A stretch of DNA of 64,000 bases, from contig OZ038392.1 of assembly GCA_964036045.1 (NCBI GenBank), forward strand, positions 17,133,612 through 17,197,611, given 5' to 3'. Below the pieces are notes generated by a model. It had not been told where the DNA came from, did not search any database, and was given only the letters and a program-made list of their open reading frames with translations. Positions within the stretch are counted from its first letter, which is position 1. Every line of letters begins with the position of its first letter. The translations under genes and the position numbers were made by a program. Source of the DNA: Eutreptiella sp. 'Long Island Sound 2002'. Taxonomy: Eukaryota > Euglenozoa > Euglenophyceae > Eutreptiales > Eutreptiaceae. Of this stretch, positions 24,401 through 31,583 are shown piece after piece.

Positions 24401-25030
24401 TTGATGAGGTATGAGCTGGAGCTCATCGATTATCTGCTCGCGAAGCCGGATCCGGATCTCGCGATCGTGAATGCTTGGGTCGAGCAAACCGATCTGCTGG
24501 CGCCCCACGGTGGGCGCACGGACCCGCGGTTGCTGCCTGCAGGGGTCCGCGAACTACTTGCCCGGCCCTGCCGAACGATCGGCAGCTTGGTGGCGCCTCC
24601 AGAGGGGCATATGTGCGTATATCTTACGCAACAAGAGCATCCGCCGTACCGTGTATACTGGGGATACTCGGAGCGGGTAGAGAAGAGGGTGGCAGAGCAC
24701 AACAGCAACACGAACCTCGCCAGCAAGCGATGTCGAGGGAGGACGGATTGGCTTTTGGCCGCCTACGCCAGCACGTTTCCAAACACGAAGAAGGGCCACG
24801 AAGAAGCCAAGGCCGCGCGACACTGGGCCAAGGTAGAGATGCTGCGCTTGGAGACGGCCGGCCAACAGCAAAGGGTGGCGCGCCACGGTTGGCGCTCGCT
24901 GCACGACAACATCGTGATCTTGACCGACCTGGTGTACAAGTGGAACAAGGAGCACAAGCTGGAGTTGCGGATTGTTGCCGCCGACACCAATTTTGACGTG
25001 CTGCGGCGTGAGCGTTCGGGCGAAGAATGA
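15410..25030 (+). CDS. Giant Helitron-type protein: dead USP, active-type USP, HUH Rep, Pif1-like helicase, GIY-YIG
   Basis: A single open frame of 3206 residues. Seen in order: CxxC pairs at C47/C50, C242/C245 and C327/C330; a USP-like domain from about 600 with GNAAHIN where the Cys box should be (A614 for Cys, W874 near the His position); a second USP domain with GNTCYLN (C1063), H1329 in LPGHW and D1346/D1347; an acidic linker about 1430-1640; a Rep region with YFVTITLAMDRFPGI (from 1810), GHDHTKIW (H1896, H1898) and SYLVNYQ (Y2075, Y2079); a helicase with GAAGTGKS (2592-2599), E2680, GDHYQ (2715-2719) and GQWYMFMLRV (R2989); and a GIY-YIG-like end with VYL (3070), YWGY (3083), R3093 and H3097. 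HUH Rep plus Pif1-type helicase is the Helitron hallmark, a rolling-circle transposase acting on nuclear DNA. The other modules are inferred additions. The start at 15410 is the first Met; an upstream exon is possible. Confidence 0.85.
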   Translation: MPTALEAKIRQSVGLYNNGWLYFNTIVKEYDKWLQLRPFDAAGIELCRLCGRNGVPLVHPWTFQSFVGTNLLQQSASVSEVRRRVRQLLTSDVSGACKWVGHHAKFDCKIVPRQSSRFFVSPRVCVEDLCWFFWHHCVPRVHRGSAASRVEIHRAISWPSLIGFWLSSQHISTVEEVWSLLPPDVRQCWMIVEEWVAQKQESGDIVRSQPVVGSRVPPVTRPMMRSIEALRRKCRQQASTRCVSCRLSLFPEEVDGVQLLATSDYMWLNKGGPGELRKRLLGDASRDLKGGMVLCEGWRLLWRTFYGFVIMARVWICERRGLVVSACVFCVQNPELHHFVTPRPPPELFQPARMSLYGEEDDDDVWLQPGNGVDLGFLGVVRLVDLTMKASRVCYRQGDPGRPGNLVFRVLRVRGDSRGASTAFFSMTPARHIAARFAILGPTRHEWIRCTVYERPDLAIWWKELKARGEMDDAYDIGPDVRVEHPEGVWLAEAAERRRRREELLGGRRAVREAVAATLRGDGSSGGASAHGLPSGGGAAPATQSTTAARQRTYVRTRAASDAFDASLASTGAFQGPTSSEATSDPHMASRPCYTGPERHHDAPPGLMNTGNAAHINCFIQAICSIGTLRDALVMAPPPTDGRDLLSAELRRSLREVVIAVDGGNGPSRTALRAVRAAVLQMSVRYRVPGVTLVPGRLRLGSWHVEDKSLDVEAVFNMLSVEVFKSAVRVDAKADVRCLRCGAVSTEKVDDGCTVQLTSRDPRCPSLQNLLHLHWRDYGCSVACKTSGCAPWNPSLQQHGTCAAIGVPSVVAVGRVLVVALGQSEVKKGKEVPRDPQQRVTISEMVRVPLRGAGAPLRYVIRGLIERASGSEGWVATVRGPDLARWYRCADTEVCEVPFPAVASPVLVFYERVPRSPPPTRGASDATSQGMRRTDAASTNIIIEPSADEEMEDQADTVLVPRTGTGATESSCATPSAGEGTNTSAARAPVTADEPSLAVQLLSSPLAEERDPGCYTEEMAQEGGDQQRRSAVAPQARQEGRPCTLPLSCGVQPCGLANVGNTCYLNSLLQCILACAPLRDHFLTVDPSTWDEFAAHPGENARSALRRARSLDLFRAVQAAVRRMDSGGPVHCGLLNTLRNRALQLVCDYGYRGVEVDEHEGFRVLMGLLAAEDVFDVLAHSCFQSVVNATVSTQRVCQRCSRVRDIRPEDLAVVELPRPRDGQRSPMDLVAMYLSPRPIEETVCENAACRYWDTVGGAWRPYEANERRYFIEAPDVLVFSVPQARGTHEHAQIIGHSVQLTEMLDLPVLHADNPVLYQLHGVVVPLPGHWIAYARRRLTNTWYLCDDLSAAEAPLPEEIACSMLFYVRLESVEADQIAQDAAVVTARAAPGATRMHDPTEPFHVASRVVGGRREPNEVDVVIDVDADEAVDMDIDVEDDAAVPRGRMRKGRVVVDDVDEDVPVGVDAADHTIPLEDSTCAQKSTCSQQRPPLRTEERYGEAHVASDRGVYLGAFDDLEGVSDEDDDGKPSASGSSSAGDYPETEFSSGDEQRSCCDSEEADDASDEDEQTHEMRAARAMFAGMSRGEDDASEEEEVEEDVHVDDATGEYEEAEEQVGRRDRALESGLIHLLMNSVPGGIMASKQRRNKKWLDLLERVQARVPSTGEEFWEYLPAQAYRWLYRQRTPSGHFVGVMPTRLYVARRALEDGFVTPERMSYEKMLGLEGPEPYDPVMRSYLFALNIARKMETGASVRYVKRGLRGALHHKESMNELSARFGDQILPGMPMSGSDVRTGVAELAALDKCEGPAAYFVTITLAMDRFPGIDDIWNAIVKHPNTNPSPHLPYLSRCWNRARQSLYEWIMLGEERPFGNVRLVARNTDFQIGQGGQNARGNLGHDHTKIWTDDPIMHPDPAVRTAAREAVSARVTADLYDLLREAMGDALESEMASLFDRAAGTRDESGNQIHHHTFSCTDNEGNTRCGVPQRSRTVAEFVEIKITVPEHVADLLERMRGVAHRDVESGELKLCDWLRGGRYQPRRGAAFPMGIPINIPTYRATGGSHMCGIHCDEGHFANSYLVNYQAGQEERTLVRYTPRDEGRARLEFIDRHLRKRIAAMEKEKKKDRRQTRECIPEPELVALLQQEPIMEVLEVVDWERGDIRPIEFVHYSTALPSERYVRPRPVNTDAAERADPGPLFGGPRAAEDILATVELFLPPRCMPSLGQLRVYVRDRGSDKCPDRPAVYNMGPPALCALGQLPMKVFNEVAIHHEDDKLPHDERPLPWQEGVPCGLWAAYRGFYGLRGERWFLRPAFIYHPRYEHLVQRVFLDKMRQPELLATIREHWHRGTRLPPREVLDYVEWPIGRAIGVTRHVEPRNELQWLVHTALASDTSFDDEVALFADGAYTAAQRALSEDRVGCALEGEVIDVLERFFRCELRHWGYPYRRTWKVLVRSNEAFGNLLAGSGIPMTAAQRFFLPILEHDLDEEHCKQYRDFETAVAARHREAAEEWCSVRTAALALGAAASEDGMLVRAHREVHGFEMSDQAWDEQLRGYARIGDRLRSLRRTAVRPGSEELSRDGAWVLKQYINPLVIIGAAGTGKSYLAQALHALCDRLRLKWEVTSIMAFMAVMAGGMHAHALGRFHKDDSGCTAARMAEYGMTRLRTCPVLRRYLQELDVLFISEYGNWTDRLITAFDMLLREVRRSSHPFGNLMIIADGDHYQVKPICDHGESSALSCMLTTSLFSSLRLRHLVRCRDPALAEVQDILRQVTPSNEQIKTLKHLLEQHCHVNCIPDDSVGAVRFFAHKDAVREYNEGRAANVPAKDKYTFACTDQEVRHFQSCDLTDKTRKTAERILDSHTDYVRRLTVWRGMQVMYRGTCRDRDAGVVKCAMGKVTDWSDGVGDGLAWVDVLLERPRRHTRPVRFRPIESEAITGPEGRMITRTQIPLIPAECWTLHMGMGMTFDAVASELVKSDRSRRMWDRGQWYMFMLRVHYLSNVWLMRYELELIDYLLAKPDPDLAIVNAWVEQTDLLAPHGGRTDPRLLPAGVRELLARPCRTIGSLVAPPEGHMCVYLTQQEHPPYRVYWGYSERVEKRVAEHNSNTNLASKRCRGRTDWLLAAYASTFPNTKKGHEEAKAARHWAKVEMLRLETAGQQQRVARHGWRSLHDNIVILTDLVYKWNKEHKLELRIVAADTNFDVLRRERSGEE
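17222..18160 (+). other. Catalytically dead USP-like domain (residues about 605-915)
   Basis: PGLMNTGNAAHINCFIQAIC aligns with the USP Cys box GLxNxGNTCYLNSLLQ, but Ala614 replaces the nucleophile. The later segment SGSEGWVATVRG, then RWYRCAD, corresponds to the His box, with Trp874 near the expected His. Cysteine pairs (CLRC and the CSVACKTSGC region) suggest a retained zinc site. A ubiquitin-binding or scaffold role is possible. Confidence 0.7.
18563..19530 (+). other. Intact USP (peptidase C19) domain (residues about 1052-1374)
   Basis: CGLANVGNTCYLNSLLQCIL is a textbook USP Cys box with C1063. CQRC and a later CENAAC form the expected zinc-binding fingers. LHGVVVPLPGHWIAYAR carries H1329, and WYLCDD supplies the third catalytic acid. 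USPs cleave ubiquitin or ubiquitin-like proteins from substrates. All three catalytic positions are present. Confidence 0.85.
20800..21740 (+). other. Helitron Rep-like HUH/Y2 nuclease region
   Basis: YFVTITLAMDRFPGI resembles the LFVTFTCNPxWPEI block of Helitron Rep proteins. GHDHTKIW supplies the HxH metal motif. CGIHCDEGHFANSYLVNYQ resembles the block that carries the paired tyrosines, with the same Y-x3-Y spacing (Y2075, Y2079). The order and spacing match rolling-circle Rep of Helitrons; the sequence is strongly diverged. Confidence 0.7.
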
Positions 25031-25063
25031 GATTGTGGTGGCTACCGCCCGCCCGACTTTGCT

Positions 25064-25103
25064 GCCCGTGTTTTTGGGGAGCTTGCGACCCATAAACACG
25101 GGC
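25064..25103 (+). terminator. Strong hairpin 34 bases after the giant gene's stop
   Basis: GCCCGTGTTT (25064-25073) pairs perfectly with AAACACGGGC (25094-25103). After one mismatch, TGGG pairs with CCCA, leaving a 10-base loop. It could be an mRNA 3'-end structure. Helitrons also end in a hairpin, but no CTRR end follows within a few bases, so a transposon terminus is not established. Confidence 0.6.
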
Positions 25104-26417
25104 GCACCGTAAGCTGTGTACATTGGAATCATTGTTTTCTTTTCTCTCCTTGTTTTGGTGGTCCCGTTAGTGGGTTGCACCCAGGTTCGTCTCTGAGTAC
25201 TTTTGAACGGGCGTGTCGTTATTTGATCCTTCCGGGTTGTCTGCCGTTTGGTGTGTTGTAGACGTCAAGGGTTGATTACGTTTTGTGGTATATCATCTTT
25301 GTGAGCCGATTAGGTTGGTATGCTTCTTTGTAGCTTTGTTGAACTTCGTGTACCCCCATATTGTACATGGTAAGGTTACAATGCGTATGTCAGCGACTGC
25401 ATGCCATGAAATGCTGCTATCAAGAGCCATATGCCGTTGACATTGTAAAAATTCGGTTTTTTTCGCGGTAGGCGCTGGTTATTGTTCAAGTATCTGACCT
25501 TATTTGAAGGACGATATACAAGCCTGTATAACCATTTTGATGGTGGTTTTATTGGTATGAGCAAGTCTGCAATTTAGCGTGTTTGCCGTCGTCATGGGTG
25601 GTGGTAGTCTCGCCCAACAGGATCTGGTTTTATTTTCAATTTTTGTTTTGTGTTGCGATCCCGATATACTGCAAAAAAGGATGACAAGTGTCGGAGTCGA
25701 CTGGATGATTGGTGCCCTATGACGAGTCTAGGAAAGCTATTGCCATTGTACGATGCCATCTGGCCTTGAGTTGACTCAAGTGTATTACCGGCAAGTTGCC
25801 GAGAATATCACGATGCGCATGATCCATGTCAATGCGAATTGTGCTAAATGCTACTCAGTCCCACTCAGAAAGATTGCGACCTCTTGCTGATAGTGGCATT
25901 GAAGTATGGACGGTTGTGCAATGGTCTATAGTGTTTTGAGTTCTTTGAGACCCTCGGTGCATAGTGTTGTGCTACGTAATAGGTACATTTGACATGTGAT
26001 GTGATGGTTGTTGCTACGTCATCTTTGTGCTTGACACGTAGGTGATGGTTGAATGGTGATGCAGCCTGAAGGTAGAGCATTATTGATAAGTGTGAACTGC
26101 GTTGCGTTATTTTGTGAGAAGCAATAAGTGGTTGTACTTGGTAGATCGGTTGCTAATTGTGCAAGTACTTGGGCACCTGGTTTTACAGTGTAGACGTCTC
26201 TTTTCTGAATGACGTGGGATGGAGGGGACAATATCATTTGAACTTTGCGAAACATTGGTGTCGTCGACTGACGTATCCACAAATTCCCACTGCCCGGGGT
26301 TTTCTTTTTTCATCGATGACGAATGTATTACTGCAATTAGATTCCATTATGTGATAATGAGAAATGAAGTGAATTCACCACCTAAGGTTGCATAATTACG
26401 CGAAACGCAGCGATTCT

Positions 26418-26448
<31 letters not shown>

Positions 26449-26926
26449 GGTAGGATCAATAACGTAGTATTGCAGCTAGAATCAATGATGCGACAATCAT
26501 AAAGGAATTCATTTCAGCGCAGGGGCTTCCGTAACTGCGGAAAAAGGGGATCTGGCGGATTGGGCAGGTCAAGTTGATGTAAAATCGGTGGTGTGCAGAC
26601 CACAATGTGTGAAGTAGATGTGGTGGTATCGTCTTTTGGATGCATTAACCGTTGTTCATTGGAATCAGGATAACAGTAGTATCTTCTTGTTGCATTTGAT
26701 AGTGGGCCTCCGGCATGCAGAATATCTGTAGTTTGGGAAATGATGGCGTGTATATAGGTGATGAATGAGGCATTTTTTGTTTTGTGTTCTTTGGCTGATG
26801 TTCGTTTACTTCGTCGCTTTGACGTTTTTCCAAGCTGTGAGTCGACTATACACCCTTTGGAGCATGGATTGCGAAAGGATCGTATCGTGGCACTAGATAC
26901 ATCTGCGTGCAACACTGTCTTGTCCC

Positions 26927-26958
<32 letters not shown>

Positions 26959-27474
26959 TTTACCGGTATTCATAGTGGTGTAAACGGAATGGGCTGTGAG
27001 AATATGTGACATGACACGCTGAGTAATGCAAGATGCTTTGGCGCAGTACTTTCGGGTAGAGATGGTGTACACTGTCATGTTGTTCTGGTGTACAGAGTCG
27101 ATGGAGCGCAAAGCATGCATGGAAATTACGAGGTTTCTATTTTTCAATTACTGATGTCTGTTTGTATTGGCAGTGACCCATTGTCAATGGATTTGTCGCT
27201 CGAGCTGCTTCATGCTTAATATGTCTCGCGGCAATTTTTTTTTTTTTTGTGCTTAGACGGTTCTCTTGTATTCGATAATGGACGTGCTAACGCTTCTATT
27301 TTTAGTGTCACGTTTCAAACACAGTGATTGTGCGGCACCGGTGCATGTAATGTAAATACGGTGAGAGCGGAAAGCTGCTATTGCTGATTGATGATGGTTG
27401 GCTTTAAGTACGTGTTACGGGTACATTTCTTTTATCCTCTTGTCCTTATAGTGCTTTGGTAGTACATCTTCAAT
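25104..27474. other. Noncoding spacer between the giant gene and the RPA-like gene
   Basis: No convincing gene. The spacer is AT-rich with T-runs at about 26419-26448, 26935-26961 and 27236-27248, and a C10 run at about 26926. Open frames are short, overlap in both strands and show no recognisable domain. It may hold the 3' UTR and promoter of the flanking genes. Confidence 0.6.
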
Positions 27475-28820
27475 ATGTCGCGGAAAGCTTATCAATCAAC
27501 TGGGGACTTGAACGGGCAGATCACTCGTGCACGGCAAGCACCCGTGGTGGGTAAGCAAGCTTTGAAGGATGGGTTTCGCAGGATTGGTCGAATGACTTTG
27601 ACACCGCTACATGTATCTACGAAGGAGGAGCAGGTGAAGCCCATGCGGACTTTTGGTTCACAGCCTCCCGCAGCAAAACGTATCAAGTATGTTCCATGTT
27701 TGGCTCCACTTGAACGTTTGGAAGCATGGTTTTGATCGTGATGGTTATGAGGGCAGTCTCGTGGATGATATTTGCAGTGGGTTCACTTACATGCCGAATG
27801 AGTGGGAGGACGGGTTGTTTGTTCGGATCGTACGCACCTTGTTGTTTGGAATGTGTAGCCGATGTCAAGCCCGGGATGATGTTCCTGTTGTGTAGGATTG
27901 GTAAGACCGAGGGAGAAACGAAGACATATCCCAGCATGGTATTTTTGACGGATCATCTGGGCGGGCCAGTCGCAATGCCTCTGGAGGTGGGAGCAACAGG
28001 TGAGTTTGCAACGTTTGGCACGAGAAGCAAGATCGTTGCAGCCGGAGCTACGGCAGTGAGTCGATACCGTACTTGGGATGGAGTGTACATGCTTGGGGCA
28101 CCGTTTTGCATGATGCCGACTGCCCACCATGGCGGTGAATGGCTGGATTGTCTAATCATGGACTTCAAAGGTCCCCATGGCGGAGTGGCCGTACCTGCGT
28201 ACTGCATTTCGGACGCGCCTGCAAGCGGTATGGACCCCTTCTCCCCAGCAGCTGCACCCACCGAGGAGGACCATGCCAGGTACGACAAAGCCTTGTTGCA
28301 ACGCTACTTCTTGGATGTTGGGATTACGATGAGTCGCGTCCTTCCGGCCCGCTTGCACTACGACGAGGAGAACGCCGATACGACAGATATGTTTGTACCT
28401 GTCCTGTGTCGCGGACTGCGTGTGGTGGAGACGGCCAGCTACTCGAGCGTACGCATTTTCCCTTGTTGCAAAAGTTGGTTCTGCATGGGGATGAACTCCT
28501 TTACTGACGTGAAACAGGCTTGCCCTGCCGGATGTGGTCAAGGAAAGGACGCAAGCTGGTCAGTGAAAGCGATGATGGTTTTGGAGGACGACAAGGGTAA
28601 CGCCGTCGATGCGTTGTTCGAGGGTCATTATTGTACGGAAAGGCTGCTGGGTTTTATTCGCCGAGAGCGCCCGGGTATTGCCGACGCTCCATCCGAAGAG
28701 GAGGTGTTCAATGCCACCGTTCCTTGGAAGCAGAAGCGAATCTGGGTTGTAGGATGGGGCAGGCCTCAAAGTAAGACGGATGTGGCGATCCATGTGGTAC
28801 GGTTCGGCGTGTCCGATTGA
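27475..28820 (+). CDS. RPA-like single-strand DNA binding protein, probably three exons
   Basis: The C-terminal part (about 27896-28820) contains CxxCx..C..C-type cysteines in RIFPCCKSWFCMGMNSF and ACPAGCGQGKDASW, followed by VKAMMVLEDDKGNAVDALF and TERLLGF. This order (zinc ribbon, strand, I/V-x-D-x-x-G, F, LLG) resembles the C-terminal OB fold of RPA70 and of RPA proteins carried by some plant and animal Helitrons. The frame is broken into three pieces that can be joined by an intron 27687-27777 (GTATGT...TTTGCAG, phase kept) and a second near 27817-27895 (GTTTGT...TGTGTAG, phase kept). The N-terminus MSRKAYQSTGDLNG is basic. RPA coats single-stranded DNA during replication, which would suit a rolling-circle element. 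The family call is tentative. Confidence 0.5.
27687..27777 (+). other. Probable intron 1 of the RPA-like gene
   Basis: GTATGT...TTTGCAG, 91 bp. Splicing joins AA|T and continues into GFTYMPNEWEDGLF in frame. The unspliced reading frame stops at 27735. Confidence 0.5.
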
Positions 28821-28956
28821 GGTTGGAGAAATTCTGTGTTCCACAAGTATTGCAACGGTGCATGTGATTGCGTACGTATGCATACAGACGCGTGCAGTCT
28901 GAGCTTTGGGCGTGGCCAATGGTTGATTTGCCTCTTTTTGGGATAATTCTTTTTTC

Positions 28957-28988
<32 letters not shown>

Positions 28989-30560
28989 ATTTTTTTTTTT
29001 TTTTTTGCGATTGAAGACATGGAGTCATCAAGGTGGCACGGAGGCTTCGAGTCGATGAATGGAGTCTTCAAGCTGGTTGGCTTTGTACCACAATTGCGAT
29101 GCAATGCGCTTGGTGCCTGGTCGTCTGCAGGATATGGCATCATGGATTGCCTGCTGCATCTGTCGTATTTGTTGGTTTGCAATTGCATGGGTTTCGCGGC
29201 AGTTGGCATCGTGTATATATTGTACCATATGTGGTTCCTTGGTGCCTTTGCGATAAGTTGTATTTTGCAAGTAAGTTAGTTTGTACAACGTGGAAGACTT
29301 TCAGGTCTTTCTTTTTCTTTTTTCATTTTCCGTACTCTGTCGGAGTGTCTGGTTGCGCATCTTTTTTCTTGATGATGAGAGATGTTTGGAAGTGTACAGT
29401 ACGATCATTGATGAGTAAGCACGTCTCTGTGTTGTTAGCAACGTTTTCCGAATAACTATTTATCCAAATCATAGGTGAGTGTGTATGAGTCGCTTGCCTT
29501 ATGGCACTTGTTTCCCCACTTCCCATGTTGACACCTTATCCTGACCAGGGCGTGGTTTGGTGTTCCTTGCGGAGCATGTTTACATGCCTATTGACCTCTA
29601 TGCCTGTGGTATTACCCTCTCCTCCAGGATGTGCGTCGCAGGTGGGGTTACATGAGCGTTGCCTCCGTCCGCGTATGCGACCTTTTGTACCTACCATGTG
29701 CTTCTCTAAAGGAAGATGTTGTCGGGCACTCCTGTGGTGCATATTTCGTTCATTTGTGTGGGGCGACATAGCACCGTAGTGATGAATGCGTGCTTTGCTA
29801 CTTCTACATTATTTTTGCTTCTGGAGCTTTCATTGTAGGTGCCTCGGTCGTGATATACGACTGCATTTTGGTTTCCTATTTGTGCACCGGTTGGTGTGTT
29901 GTTCATATGCTATGCATGTGTCAATGTACAGTACAGATTCGCGGAGGCTCCTTATCTTTGTATTTTGACGCAAAATGGTCATACAACTAGGGCTATGATG
30001 GTTGTCACTTCAATTTGGGCACAAATTCTCTTGCATGATGCTTTATGTATTGTTTTGCGCTTTTTTTCCGTGTTGCGTGCGAAATTTGAACGTTTCGTAG
30101 TTGTTGAATAGTGCTATTGGGGTATTTGTGCTGTCTTCTCTTGCGGTAGTGTGTGATTATGCGGCATTTATATAGGCCCGAAAAAAGGGGTTGCTGCTGA
30201 TGTGTCAAGCTAGTGCAAACAATGGTGTATGCGGCTGCGCTGTTGTTTGCTAAGGTTGTGCAGACGAAACGACCTCAAGAGTCACATCTAGGACATGACG
30301 ATGTGTGTAGCTAGTAGAAACATTGGTAGGCGGCGCTTTTCATAGGTAAGGCAATGCAGACCGCAAAACGTTCTTATTGAGATCGAGAAACGTGTCATGA
30401 TATGATGCGTGTGATGGTCCATTGTGATGTATCGATGGCGCACCTCACATTGAAGGGATTATCTGCGTGCTCCGGCGATACAGCTTCGTTAGGGTGAAGG
30501 TAACAAAAAAGCGGTGAGGATAGACGTTTGCAGTTGTGAACCACGATACATAAAGCGAAT
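28821..30560. other. Noncoding T-rich region
   Basis: No supported gene. T-runs lie near 28958-28977 and 28990-29007. A hydrophobic open frame at 29019-29279 (86 residues) could encode a small membrane peptide, but nothing supports it beyond length. Bases 30200-30290 and 30305-30395 are weakly similar to each other (TAGCTAGT, GGCGGCGCTTTT-like words), an old local duplication. Confidence 0.5.
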
Positions 30561-30899
30561 GGGTCTGAATGTTGTAGGTTTAATTTTTTTTTTTTTTCTT
30601 TTTACACCTCACTGTTTTTAACATGTGTCTTCCAGCCACACCCTCCTTGGCAAGTGCGGCCATCACGACTTGTGTACCATATGTCCTATGTATATGATTT
30701 GGACTATCACGAATAATTTTTTTTCTTTTTTCTGTTTTAGTTACCGCACAAGCTGCATCAATAATGCAAACTTCATACACCCGTAGTATCATATTCTTTT
30801 TTGTATCGTTTTTTTCCACAACTGTTACGTCGTTACGTATTTTTTGGCCATAGCCCCCCCCTCCCCTTTTTTTTCTGCCCCCCCCCACCTTGTATTCAT

Positions 30900-31272
<373 letters not shown>

Positions 31273-31391
31273 TTTCTGTGCATGTTTTCTTTTCACCTCC
31301 CTCTCCCCTTCCCCTCCCCCCACCCTTTCTTTTCTTCTTTCTCGCTCTCCCTGTCTCGCTCTTTCCTTCTATGTTGGTCTTTTTTTTTCTT

Positions 31392-31429
<38 letters not shown>

Positions 31430-31583
31430 TTTCCGTTACAGTATCGGTCTTTTGTTTCTCTGCGTCTCGTTGTGTGTCTTTTTCTGCCTTCCTCTATCTC
31501 CGTTTGTGTGCATATGTGTGTGTGTGTGTGTGTGTTTGTGTGTGTTGGTTTTTGTTTTTCAGTCGTCCTTCTCCTTCCTCTTC

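Noticed and set aside
15489-24990. Large open frames on the - strand and other + frames under the giant gene
   Set aside because: They shadow the 3206-residue frame, which alone carries recognisable domains.
15410-25030. Penelope-like element, because of the GIY-YIG end
   Set aside because: No reverse transcriptase is present; HUH Rep and Pif1-like helicase point to Helitron.
29019-29279. Small hydrophobic membrane protein
   Set aside because: Only a short open frame after a T-run; no homology, splice or promoter evidence.
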